A program made the position numbers and the translations under genes. A stretch of 43,541 nt of DNA from Acidimicrobiales bacterium (GTDB taxonomy: Bacteria > Actinomycetota > Acidimicrobiia > Acidimicrobiales > SZUA-35): NCBI GenBank assembly GCA_020628065.1, contig JAHDFR010000019.1, forward strand, positions 1-43,541. The letters run 5' to 3'. This document shows, one piece after another, positions 16,784-24,633 of this stretch (position 1 is the stretch's first letter; every line of letters starts with the position of its first letter). The notes beneath the pieces were generated by a model that did no database searches, was not told where the DNA came from, and saw only the letters and a list, made by a program, of their open reading frames with translations.

Positions 16784-17984
16784 CGATCCGTCCAGGGTCT
16801 TCTCCTTGGACGTGAATCGCGTAGCCACCGGCGGAAGCTGCTTGGGTGCCGGCCCAGACGGTCGCACGGTCTTTGTGCCCGGGGCGATCCCGGGGGAACA
16901 CGTCGCTGTCGAGGTCGTCAAGGAACACAAGAGTCGGATCGAGGCTCGTCTGATCGAGGTGCGCTCGGCATCAGCTGATCGGGTTGCCCCGCCGTGCCGA
17001 ACCTATCAGGCGGGCTGCGGCGGCTGCGACTGGCAACACATCTCCGAAGACCGTCAACGAGAGCTCCGGGCTGATGTTGTTCGGGATTGCCTGAGGCGCC
17101 TGGCCAAGCTCGACGATGTTGAGATTGTCCCGGGTCCCAGACTTCCCGCCTCTTCTTACCGGACAACGGTGAGGGCGGCCGTGGTCGACGGGCGGGCCGC
17201 GTTCAGGAGTCGGAGCTCTCACGACGCCGTCCCGATCGAGGAGTGCTTCATCAGTCATCCCATGATTGAGAAGATCCTGACCGAGGGAACCTTTGGCCGA
17301 GCGGAGGAGATTACCGTACGGGTCGGCCACAACACCGGCGAGTCGATGGTAATGGTTTCTCCTGGGGTTGATGACGTGTCGATCCCGGATGTCAACCCTG
17401 GCTCCCCAACGGTTGTGGTCGGATCAGATGATCTGTTTGAAGGCAGTCGTCCTCACATTCACGAAAGTCTCGAGGGGCTCCGATTGCAGATGTCGGCCGG
17501 TTCATTCTTCCAATGCCGGCCGGACGGCGCGGTGGCGCTGGCCTCAGCGGTGTCCGATGTCATTGCGCCCTATGAGGGTGCCCTGCTTGATGCCTACTCC
17601 GGCGTCGGCCTGTTCGGAGCGCTCTGTGGACTCGGTCGGAGCGTAGTGGCCGTCGAGTCGAACGAGGCTGCTGCTGCAGATGCCCGGTGGAATCTTCGCA
17701 AGTACGGCAGCGTCTTTGCCGAACGGTTTGAAGATTGGGAGCCTCAGCCGGTTGGAGTGGCGGTGGCCGATCCTGCTCGTATCGGGCTTCAGTCAGCGGG
17801 TGTGGCCAAGTTGGTGGCTTGTAAGCCGGCAGCGATCGCGTTGGTGAGCTGCGATCCGGCTTCGCTGGCCCGCGATGCCGCGTTGCTGGTGGCCGCCGGT
17901 TACCAGCTGGCGAGGGTTACGGTCTTCGACCTGTTCGGTCACACGTCCCACGTCGAGACGGTTTCGGCTTTCATCAGAGGTTAA
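16746..17984 (+). CDS. 23S rRNA (uracil-5-)-methyltransferase, RumA/TrmA family
   Basis: SAM-dependent RNA m5U methyltransferase family protein, 412 residues from ATG 16746, overlapping clpP by 38 bases; GTG 16764 is an alternative start. An N-terminal TRAM-like beta domain (residues ~15-75, with [22 protein letters not shown]) is followed by an iron-sulfur cysteine cluster ([15 protein letters not shown], plus a fourth Cys in EECFISH). The C-terminal Rossmann domain shows the SAM loop [16 protein letters not shown] and the catalytic-Cys motif [13 protein letters not shown]. Target base cannot be told from sequence, so no symbol is given. The overlap with clpP suggests shared transcription. 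Confidence 0.88.
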   Translation: MSSSAQVNSAPADDPSRVFSLDVNRVATGGSCLGAGPDGRTVFVPGAIPGEHVAVEVVKEHKSRIEARLIEVRSASADRVAPPCRTYQAGCGGCDWQHISEDRQRELRADVVRDCLRRLAKLDDVEIVPGPRLPASSYRTTVRAAVVDGRAAFRSRSSHDAVPIEECFISHPMIEKILTEGTFGRAEEITVRVGHNTGESMVMVSPGVDDVSIPDVNPGSPTVVVGSDDLFEGSRPHIHESLEGLRLQMSAGSFFQCRPDGAVALASAVSDVIAPYEGALLDAYSGVGLFGALCGLGRSVVAVESNEAAAADARWNLRKYGSVFAERFEDWEPQPVGVAVADPARIGLQSAGVAKLVACKPAAIALVSCDPASLARDAALLVAAGYQLARVTVFDLFGHTSHVETVSAFIRG

Positions 17985-18044
17985 GCCGGTTGGCTTACTC
18001 GCCCGGAAGACTCGTTGTTGCCCCAACACCGCTGGTTCGGCGAC

Positions 18045-18911
18045 CTAGATGTTTGCGCTGTCATGAGGCTTCATAAATGTCTCGCGCCATTGATCGTCAA
18101 CCCAACGGACAGGTGCCTGGACGGTGGTGCGAGACGCCACGGTCGACTCCAGCATCTGTATCGCCATCGTCACGTTGTCCAGTTGGGCATGTCGGTCGTT
18201 CGGCGGTCCGCAGGGGTTGCCCAGGGGAAGATCGGTGAAGAGGAAACGGGCGACGGCCACCTCCTCGACGATGTCTCGTGCGCTACCGATGATCACGGTC
18301 GGGATTCCGGCCGACTCAAGTCGCCTGGCGACCAGACTCACGGTCTGGTGACACACCGGTCATATTGGTACCAGGACGACCGCATCCACATTGTCCTCCT
18401 CGCACCATTGAGTGACGGAGTCGGCATAGGACGCGGTTCGGCGATGGCTGTACACGGTAGGCACGCCGTAGATCCGTGGGCCGAGACTTCCGATGAAGCC
18501 TTGTTCAGCCAGGCCGCTGACGGCCTCAACAGGCAAGAAGGTCTCCCGATCATCGGTGTTGGTGGCCTTCTTGTGCCAAAACAGGTCGTCGGTTGCCAGC
18601 GGTGGCAAGTCACTGGTCGGCACGGCAAACGGCAGAAATCCGGACTGGCGGGCCGAGTTGGACTCTTCTGTCCGAACGTGGCTGTCATCTTGTGGCGGTG
18701 AGGCCAGCTTTGCCGTTGTCACCAGGGCGATATTGGCCTCGGAGAGTGGTTTGGTCAGCCGGGCGATCGGTGCGGTTCGGTTCTTGGCCCAGCGATAAGG
18801 CGTATCAAAGCCCTTCGAGGCGTAGTAAAGCCGAGATCGGTCGATGTAGCTGATGGTCGTTCGGTACGCCGGATCGTCGTAGCCGTCGCCATGGGTCGGC
18901 CTGTTAGCCAT
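18045..18911 (-). CDS. Putative selenoprotein, GrdB/PrdB-like (glycine/sarcosine/betaine/D-proline reductase family), in-frame UGA
   Basis: Read through one in-frame TGA at 18360-18362, this is a 288-residue protein with Sec184 and Cys187 in the motif VLVPI-U-PVCHQTV. The frame is coherent on both sides: upstream are TPYRWAKN, LTKPLSEANIALVTTA and GFIGSLGPRIYGV; downstream are LVARRLESAGIPTVIIG, FLFTDLPLGNPCGPPNDR and TTVQAPVRW. These are features I recognise from short GrdB-type proteins, many of which carry Cys (CPVCHQ) where the UGA falls; glycine reductase GrdB itself uses a UxxC motif. A hairpin directly after the UGA fits a bacterial SECIS. ATG 18911 is preferred; a TTG at 18947 is possible. 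The actual reaction of these short homologues is unknown. Alternative: a Cys-to-UGA nonsense mutation or base error. No sel genes are in the window. Confidence 0.8.
18331..18349 (-). promoter_or_regulatory. Candidate bacterial SECIS hairpin
   Basis: On the minus strand, ten bases after the in-frame UGA, ACCAGAC-CGTGA-GTCTGGT forms a perfect 7-bp stem with a five-base loop. The loop begins 17 bases after the UGA, has G at its second position and contains the GU dinucleotide recognised by SelB in E. coli. These properties fit the bacterial SECIS rules as I recall them (apical loop about 16-37 bases after UGA, G among its first two bases). The same bases encode conserved residues HQTVSLV, so chance pairing is not excluded. 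Confidence 0.6.
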
Positions 18912-19348
18912 AGACGAAAGATAGCTCGACGGCGGGCGAGGCCCCAATACGGCTCATGGCTGGTGGTTCTACGGGCAAGATGGCCGGCGGTGGAGGCCGA
19001 CGGGCTCTGTGGTCCGCAGGCTGGGTTGTTGTTGCGTCAATGAACCAACCGGTTCACCCGTAGGAATCCCATCTGGGTGGGTTGGCTTCGCCTCAACTGG
19101 CGTCAGCAGTATTTCAAGGCCGCTACTATAGTTACAGTTGTCGTAAGTTGCGGCGACAATCGAAAGGGTTTGCGGCTACGTAGTGAGCAGCGAAACACGA
19201 CGTCGATCTGTCGAAAATCGAGCGATGAATTGGAGCGGGCTCAACGTCCGGTGTCGCCCGGTTTGCGTTTGTGAGCAAACAGCGCAACCATCGACGGCGC
19301 GGTCACTACCAATTAGTACACCGAAAACCGAAGGTTTGGAGGAAACTC
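18912..19348. other. 437-base intergenic region
   Basis: This lies between the divergent selenoprotein-like gene (-) and the SPOR-like gene (+). No convincing gene or RNA is seen. It holds two small inverted repeats: TGAACC/GGTTCA with loop AACC (19041-19056) and TTGTCG/CGACAA (19138-19159), and an AT-rich patch with TATAGT (19127-19132) that could be a -10 element, though no good -35 lies upstream. A GGAGGAAAC ribosome site just before 19349 belongs to the next gene. Confidence 0.4.
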
Positions 19349-21004
19349 ATGTGGCGGGGACGCGAGGACAATAGTCGCAGACCTGGGGTCGGCCAGCCCA
19401 ATGGGGCTGCTCAGCCGATGCCTCCAAGGGCCGGTAACGGCACGTCGGAGTGGGGATCTACCGATCGCCGCGCCCCGGCACCTGAAGACATTCGCAACGA
19501 TATTCGTTCGGCGAAGATTCGCCGAATAGGCACCGCTGTTTCGAACCAGGGCGTAACGGCCGCCAGCGCATCGGCGAACGGTTCAGGCATGGACAATGCC
19601 GCCCCAAAGCCGGAGGGCGCAGATGTTGACCTCTGGCAGTGGGGATCTGAAGCCGGTGGCAACAGCTCATCCCAGCCAGTGCCGCAGGCAGCTGGCGCAA
19701 GCAGCTCATCACTTTCCCCCCAACCAGGGCGAAACCTGGGTGTTTTCGGTGGAAGTCCATCTGTTCCACCGTCGCCCAACAGCTCGTCGGTGCCCCCGAT
19801 GAATGGTCAACCGGTTAACGCCCAAAACGCCGGGCGAGGCCCGGTGCCAGACGGCGTGACGGCCACGGTTGGACCTATGGCCGGCGGGCCCGGGCCGCAA
19901 CCGAACCCCGGTCGCCCACCGCATCCAAACTCGTCGCCGATGCCTTCGCTCGCTCCAGGAGCAACCGATGTAGGCCGCCCCCGACGCGAATTGCGGACCG
20001 AACACGATCGTTGGGGAGAGTCCGATCCAGGATGGGACCGGATGGCGCCACCTCAAGCCGGTGCGATGGACGCACGCGGTTCGGGGCCCGCATTTGAGAG
20101 CCCATCGGAGCCGCCTCGTAGGCCCAGACTGGAGCTGGCTCCGGCTGTTCAGCAGGATCGTTCGCGCACCGGCATGTTCGCCCTGCTGGGCCTGGTCGCC
20201 TTGGTGAGTCTTGGGGCCTTTTGGTTCTTCTTCCTCCGCTCCGATGACCCGGCCAGCGAATTCGAATCGGCCGATGGTCAAACGACCGACTCGGTGGAGG
20301 ACACGGTTCCGGCTGACCCTGCCGGGGCAGAGACCACTGAAGACACGACCGCCGCTCCCGCCGATCCGGCGGCTCCGCTCGCCTTGGAGGGTGCGCCGAC
20401 ACTGGCCTTGGACGGCGCTGACGGTGGTCCACTTGAAACCGAAGTTGCCTACACCATCAATTTGTCACCGGTTCCCGTCGACTCGCAGTACATCGTGATC
20501 GTCGATGGTCAGGAACAGCCGGGTCCGATCGACTTTGTGCCGGATCTTGTTCTGCCGGAAGGCCGTCATTCAATAGTTATCAGGGTCCTTCACAACGGTC
20601 AGACCGCTGACTCCAACGCAGTCGATGTGTACGTCCTGCCCGGGGCACCCCAGGCCGGTTGGCGAGCCAATCTTTCGTCGGTCGACATCGTCAACGAAGG
20701 CTGGGGCGAAGCGGTTCGCCAGTTCGACGACTATCGGGGCGCAGGCCACGAGCAGCTGGTGTTGACTCCGAGCGATCCGTACCCCGAGCTACTGCCGGGA
20801 TACTGGAACATCTACGTCGGAGGTTTCGCCGACCGGGCTTCGGCGGCCAGCTACTGCGAAGAGTTCGGTCTGGAAGTGCCAGTTGACTGCTTCCCCTCAG
20901 AGTTCACCGCAGCTGGAGCAGCTCCGGCTGAAGATCCAGCTGCCGAGGATTCAGCCGAAGGTGCTGACGCTGACAGCACCGATGCAGAAAGCACGGACGG
21001 CTAG
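19349..21004 (+). CDS. Proline-rich single-pass membrane protein with SPOR-like C-terminus
   Basis: 551 residues from ATG 19349, chosen because GGAGGAAAC lies directly upstream; the frame is open further back without a ribosome site. Residues ~1-270 are cytoplasmic, Pro/Gly/Ser/Asn-rich and probably disordered, with repeated 'WGS' motifs (SEWGST, WQWGSE). A transmembrane helix MFALLGLVALVSLGAFWFFF is near residues 272-292, followed by an acidic Thr/Ala-rich linker, a beta-rich domain (~345-440), and a C-terminal segment PGYWNIYVGGFADRASAASYC resembling the start of a SPOR peptidoglycan-binding domain. An acidic tail ends the protein. The layout suggests an inside-to-wall linker, possibly in division or envelope organisation, but this is inference; the family is not named. 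Confidence 0.72.
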   Translation: MWRGREDNSRRPGVGQPNGAAQPMPPRAGNGTSEWGSTDRRAPAPEDIRNDIRSAKIRRIGTAVSNQGVTAASASANGSGMDNAAPKPEGADVDLWQWGSEAGGNSSSQPVPQAAGASSSSLSPQPGRNLGVFGGSPSVPPSPNSSSVPPMNGQPVNAQNAGRGPVPDGVTATVGPMAGGPGPQPNPGRPPHPNSSPMPSLAPGATDVGRPRRELRTEHDRWGESDPGWDRMAPPQAGAMDARGSGPAFESPSEPPRRPRLELAPAVQQDRSRTGMFALLGLVALVSLGAFWFFFLRSDDPASEFESADGQTTDSVEDTVPADPAGAETTEDTTAAPADPAAPLALEGAPTLALDGADGGPLETEVAYTINLSPVPVDSQYIVIVDGQEQPGPIDFVPDLVLPEGRHSIVIRVLHNGQTADSNAVDVYVLPGAPQAGWRANLSSVDIVNEGWGEAVRQFDDYRGAGHEQLVLTPSDPYPELLPGYWNIYVGGFADRASAASYCEEFGLEVPVDCFPSEFTAAGAAPAEDPAAEDSAEGADADSTDAESTDG

Positions 21005-21029
21005 ACGGCCTCATCACAGCCGAATCCAT

Positions 21030-21060
21030 CCCCTCACGTTGGGTAGATCCAGGGGTTTTT
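21030..21060 (+). terminator. Rho-independent terminator candidate
   Basis: CCCCT and AGGGG arms close a region that includes a second TGG/CCA pairing, followed by TTTTT, 26 bases after the SPOR-like gene's stop. The T-run makes it the most canonical terminator in the window. Confidence 0.5.
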
Positions 21061-21173
21061 CGTGTTGCAACGATGACCCGGGCCCGCCCACGTAGGCTCG
21101 CATCAGACTGAGTCAAACATCATTTCCTTTTGACGCCACTAGTCGTCGTCAATGTGGCAAACTATCGACTTCC

Positions 21174-22823
21174 ATGACTCAGCATTCTCGACTTCGACTG
21201 CGGTTGTGGCAGCGAAAGGCACTGGATCTGTTCCTGGCCTCCTCTGAGGCCGACTTCTTGGCGGTGGCCACACCCGGAGCGGGCAAGACCACCTTTGCTC
21301 TGGCTGCTGCCCGACTGTCCATGCCCAATTTGCCCGGTCCGCTGGTAGTGGTTGTCCCTACGAAACATCTCAAGGAGCAGTGGGCCGACGCCGCCCAGCG
21401 TTTCGGATTTCAGTTGGTGGTCGATTGGCAGCCAGGGGACCGTCCGCCACCGGACTCTCACGGGGTGGTCACGACATATCAACAAGTCGGTTCCTCACCG
21501 GCACCGTTTTTCTCTCTTAGCCAGGGCGGATTCGTGATCCTGGACGAGATCCACCATGCAGGCGAGGAGCGCTCGTGGGGCGATGGCGTCCGAGATGCTT
21601 TCGAAGGAGCTTCTCGGCGTCTGGCCTTATCGGGAACGCCGTTCAGGTCTGACACTCGCTCCATCCCGTTTGTCACCTACGACGACGATGAGGCCGTGCC
21701 CGACATCGAGTACGGCTATGGCCAGGCGCTGGCTGACCGTCGCGTCGTTCGTCCGGTCTTTTTCCCGCGTTTCGGTGGCCACATGGAATGGATGGCCCCG
21801 AGCGGAGACATCCTGTCGGCGACGTTCGACGATGCACTGGCCCGGACCCAGGCAAACCAGCGGCTGCGAGCAGCGCTCAGCATGGAAGGTCAGTGGTTAC
21901 CGTCCGTACTCGAGGCGGCTCAGCAGCAATTGTCGAAGATCCGAGAGCACCACAGCGAGGCCGGCGGGCTGGTTATCGCCACGGATCAAGACCACGCTCG
22001 GGACATCGCCGATTACTTGAGGCAGCGGTTCAACGTTCCGGTCAGCCTGGTCACCAGCGACGACCCTTCGGCCTCGGAAAAGATTGCCACCTTCGCTGCC
22101 GGAGCCGACCCTTGGGTAGTGGCCGTTCGAATGATCTCGGAAGGAGTGGATATTCCCCGACTTCGAGTTGCCGTCTACGCCACGACCACCACCACCGAGT
22201 TGTTCTTTCGGCAGGCGGTAGGACGCGTGGTCCGCTTCATCCCCGGTGGAGGTACACAGCGGGCCTACATGTTTGTTCCTGACGATGCCCGCCTTCGGTC
22301 CTACGCGGTAGCCATCGCCGACTCCCGACGTCACTCTCTGCGTAAGTCCGACCGTGAGGCGGCTGAGCGCGATGCCGAACGCGATGCCGACCAGATGTCC
22401 CTCTTTGCCGTGCTCTCGGCCACGGCCACCGATGGGCCCACTGAAGACGACGTTTTCGCCGTCACCGACCTGCCGGGCAAGGATGATTCGGTCGAACCTG
22501 AGTCGCCCGAGTTCGAGGAGTTGACCCTCGATCTGGGCTCGATTCCCCTGCCCGCCGGCGGTCCGGCGCCCAGCCCGTCCGCTGGGGGCCCGTCGGCCCG
22601 CCGGGAGCGAGATCGGCTTCGACGGATAAACACCAACTTGGCCAAGGAGCTGGTAGATCTGACTGGAAGGCCTCATGCCACGGTCAATGATGAGCTCAAC
22701 CGTCGGGCCGGAATCTCCAAGGTGGCCGAGGCGACCATCATCCAGCTTGGCAAACGTAGCCGGGCGGCTGAAGAGTGGATCCGGGTTGAGCAACGACGTC
22801 GACGCACCGCTCCGCTTCGATAG
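21174..22823 (+). CDS. Superfamily 2 DEAD/DEAH-box helicase
   Basis: 549 residues. Helicase motifs in order: Q-motif-like LRLWQRKALD, Walker A TPGAGKT near residue 36, Ia VVVPTKHLKEQW, II DEIHH (~121), III LALSGTPFRSD, IV-V AVRMISEGVDIPRLRVAVY, VI FFRQAVGRVVR. This is the UvrB/RecG-like or restriction-type SF2 core without an obvious nuclease. After the core comes an acidic Pro-rich linker (~425-480) and a basic C-terminal module of about 70 residues (RRERDRLRRINTNLAKELVD onward) that looks helical and may bind nucleic acid. No restriction, CRISPR or phage partner lies nearby, so its pathway is unknown; similar stand-alone helicases are widespread in actinobacteria. Confidence 0.88.
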   Translation: MTQHSRLRLRLWQRKALDLFLASSEADFLAVATPGAGKTTFALAAARLSMPNLPGPLVVVVPTKHLKEQWADAAQRFGFQLVVDWQPGDRPPPDSHGVVTTYQQVGSSPAPFFSLSQGGFVILDEIHHAGEERSWGDGVRDAFEGASRRLALSGTPFRSDTRSIPFVTYDDDEAVPDIEYGYGQALADRRVVRPVFFPRFGGHMEWMAPSGDILSATFDDALARTQANQRLRAALSMEGQWLPSVLEAAQQQLSKIREHHSEAGGLVIATDQDHARDIADYLRQRFNVPVSLVTSDDPSASEKIATFAAGADPWVVAVRMISEGVDIPRLRVAVYATTTTTELFFRQAVGRVVRFIPGGGTQRAYMFVPDDARLRSYAVAIADSRRHSLRKSDREAAERDAERDADQMSLFAVLSATATDGPTEDDVFAVTDLPGKDDSVEPESPEFEELTLDLGSIPLPAGGPAPSPSAGGPSARRERDRLRRINTNLAKELVDLTGRPHATVNDELNRRAGISKVAEATIIQLGKRSRAAEEWIRVEQRRRRTAPLR

Positions 22824-22849
22824 CGCATAGGCCGAGAATCGCTTCGGGC

Positions 22850-22877
22850 TTGACCGCTCAAATTGCGAAGCGGTCAA
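22850..22877 (+). terminator. Hairpin after helicase gene
   Basis: Perfect 9-bp inverted repeat TTGACCGCT/AGCGGTCAA with a ten-base loop, 26 bases after the helicase stop and 95 bases before ribH. It has no T-run; it may be a terminator, or a leader structure for ribH. It does not resemble an FMN riboswitch. Confidence 0.45.
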
Positions 22878-22972
22878 CCGGCCGCTAGACACAAACCAGC
22901 GGAGCGTTAAGGTTGGCTTCTGCAAGTGAGTTGGGGTTTCGGTTGGTGACGGAGAATTGAAAGGACTGAACG

Positions 22973-23467
22973 ATGGCCAGTGGTGATCACCGCGCTCAGG
23001 TGCCGGAGGGCCTCACCGGCACCGGCCTTACCCTGGGGCTGATTGCGGCCCGCTGGAATGAAACGATCGTCGGGCGGCTGAGGGATGGTGCCGAGCGGGC
23101 GATAGAAGCGCTGTCGGTCACCCGGGTGGAGCGGGCCGATGTGCCAGGCAGCTTTGAGCTGCCGATGGCGGCGTCGGTCGTCGCCCGGTCAGGGCGGGTT
23201 GATGCCATCGTCTGCCTTGGCGCTGTGATCCGAGGCGAAACGACTCATTACGAGTTGGTGGCGGGGGAGTGCGCTCGAGGGCTTCAGCAAGTCCAGTTGG
23301 AAACCCTTGTACCGGTACTCTTCGGTGTCTTGACGGTTGAGGACACCGGACAGGCCCTGGCCCGCAGCGAGGACGTCGGCGGACACAACGTGGGTGAAGA
23401 AGCGGTATACGGGGCAGTCGAGATGGCCAGGCTCCGCCAGGCCTGGCGGCCGTTTACCGATACCTGA
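22973..23467 (+). CDS. ribH: 6,7-dimethyl-8-ribityllumazine synthase
   Basis: Penultimate step of riboflavin synthesis: condenses the ribityl-diaminouracil with 3,4-dihydroxybutanone phosphate. 164 residues. Marks are GLIAARWNETIV near the N-terminus (substrate aromatic residue W), VPGSFELPMAA, DAIVCLGAVIRGETTHYELVAG with the catalytic histidine, and PVLFGVLTVEDTGQALAR. ATG 22973 follows an AAAGGAC ribosome site. Other rib genes are absent, so this gene is separated from the rest of the pathway. The insertion EDVGGHNVGEEA replaces the common short N-K-G-E-A turn. Confidence 0.94.
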   Translation: MASGDHRAQVPEGLTGTGLTLGLIAARWNETIVGRLRDGAERAIEALSVTRVERADVPGSFELPMAASVVARSGRVDAIVCLGAVIRGETTHYELVAGECARGLQQVQLETLVPVLFGVLTVEDTGQALARSEDVGGHNVGEEAVYGAVEMARLRQAWRPFTDT

Positions 23468-23495
23468 TCTTTGTGCGGGCGGGTCTGCGCCCGAA

Positions 23496-24413
23496 TCAGC
23501 TTCGCTTCTTGGCCCGACGCTCGTACTTGCGACGCGAAACCAGGCCCATTGAACCAAGGGCGGTTGCGGTGTCTCGTTCGGCCTTGATGCTTCGATCGGT
23601 GGCTGCCTGTCGAGCTCGCTGTTCGGATTCGGCGATGGCGGTTTCTCTCGCCACCCGCTGGTGAAGCTCCGCTACCTTCGCGTCGGATTGCAGCCGGGCG
23701 TTGCGCTCCTCTCGGAGGCGCTCGGCCATGATCTCACGTTCCTTGCGCTCTTCGGACAGTTGCATCGACACATGGCGGTGACTGGCCGTCAACGACGTCA
23801 GCGCCCGCTCAGTCTCCCGTACGCGGGCTTGGGCGGTCGCCTTGTCTTCGTGGGCTCCGAGGAGCCGATCCAGGAGATCTTCGTTCAAGATCTCGGACAG
23901 CGCAGGTATGGGCGAGACTTCGGGCTCGCGACGTTTGACCTTGAGATTGTCGGGAGGCAGCGGCGGCTGGAGATCAGTCGGTGGACGGAGTGGAGTGAGG
24001 CTCATCGGCGACGGTGAGGGAAGCCCAGATTCCCCGTTGGTTGCGGAAGTGTTTGGGCGAAGATCGACTTGATTCGTCGGCGCGGCCACGATGGTGTCGG
24101 ATCCGTCGGACAGATCGGACCCTGACCGCTGGCCACTTTGCGCAGCGAAGCGCTGGCCAACGTCGGCGCCGCCGGACCGAGCGAACGAAACGGATGGTTG
24201 GCTCTCGGCGTCAAGATCTATCTCGCTGATTTCCCAACCGTGGCGGCGGGCGATGTCTTCGATTCTGTCGGCTGGAATCACCCAGCGTTTGCCCGAGGGG
24301 CCACTTTCTTTGATGGCTTCGGGGAGTGATCCCACTCGAACCAGTCGTTTGATCTGACCTACGTCAACTCCGAACATGTCGCCGAGTTCTCGTAGTGTTA
24401 GAACCTGTCGCAT
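23496..24413 (-). CDS. Helix-turn-helix protein with C-terminal coiled coil
   Basis: 305 residues from ATG 24413, which has GGAGGT four bases upstream. The first ~60 residues (LTLRELGDMFGVDVGQIKRL, then GKRWVIPADRIEDIARRHGW) look like a MerR/excisionase-type winged-helix DNA-binding domain. A low-complexity Ser/Pro/Thr linker (about 65-165) follows, then a long charged coiled coil (~175-285) and the basic tail GLVSRRKYERRAKKRS. No membrane segment. The layout suggests a DNA-binding scaffold rather than a classical effector-sensing regulator. The basic tail after the coiled coil recalls the protein at 12620-13423. Role unknown; a nucleoid or chromosome-organisation function is only a guess. 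Confidence 0.75.
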   Translation of the reverse strand: MRQVLTLRELGDMFGVDVGQIKRLVRVGSLPEAIKESGPSGKRWVIPADRIEDIARRHGWEISEIDLDAESQPSVSFARSGGADVGQRFAAQSGQRSGSDLSDGSDTIVAAPTNQVDLRPNTSATNGESGLPSPSPMSLTPLRPPTDLQPPLPPDNLKVKRREPEVSPIPALSEILNEDLLDRLLGAHEDKATAQARVRETERALTSLTASHRHVSMQLSEERKEREIMAERLREERNARLQSDAKVAELHQRVARETAIAESEQRARQAATDRSIKAERDTATALGSMGLVSRRKYERRAKKRS

Positions 24414-24585
24414 CGTACCTCCGGCGGTGCATGAGAGCCGGCGTCTAGTTAGGCCGGCGGTTCCTGTCTCGCTGTCGATGAAAATACGACTAGCAATTGC
24501 ACGACTGGTGGATTCCTGTTTGTTGGGGCAACAATCAGGGCTCGAAGCACCGCTAAATTAGCTAAAGACGCCTCTATGACAGTTG

Positions 24586-24616
24586 TATGACGGCCTCGAT
24601 TAGGCTTAGCGTCATA
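24586..24616 (-). terminator. Hairpin after the molybdenum hydroxylase operon
   Basis: Arms TATGACG/CGTCATA (7 bp) enclose an inner GCC/GGC pair, starting 17 bases beyond the stop of the small subunit gene on the minus strand. It is a likely end of the hydroxylase operon. A third TATGAC copy lies next to it at 24575-24580. Confidence 0.45.
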
Positions 24617-24633
24617 GCTGAAGGGAGAGCCTG

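Noticed and set aside
18360-18362. Reading the UGA as a simple nonsense mutation (pseudogene) or as two separate genes
   Set aside because: The downstream frame shows no decay, has no ribosome site for its own start, and the UGA coincides with the redox residue next to a SECIS-like hairpin. It remains the main alternative until sel genes are checked.
18015-18701. Open frame of 228 codons on the + strand over the selenoprotein-like gene
   Set aside because: Its translation is low-information, and the minus strand carries clear family conservation on both sides of the UGA.
22824-22972. FMN riboswitch ahead of ribH
   Set aside because: The leader is short and shows one simple 9-bp hairpin; none of the conserved RFN-element segments are visible.
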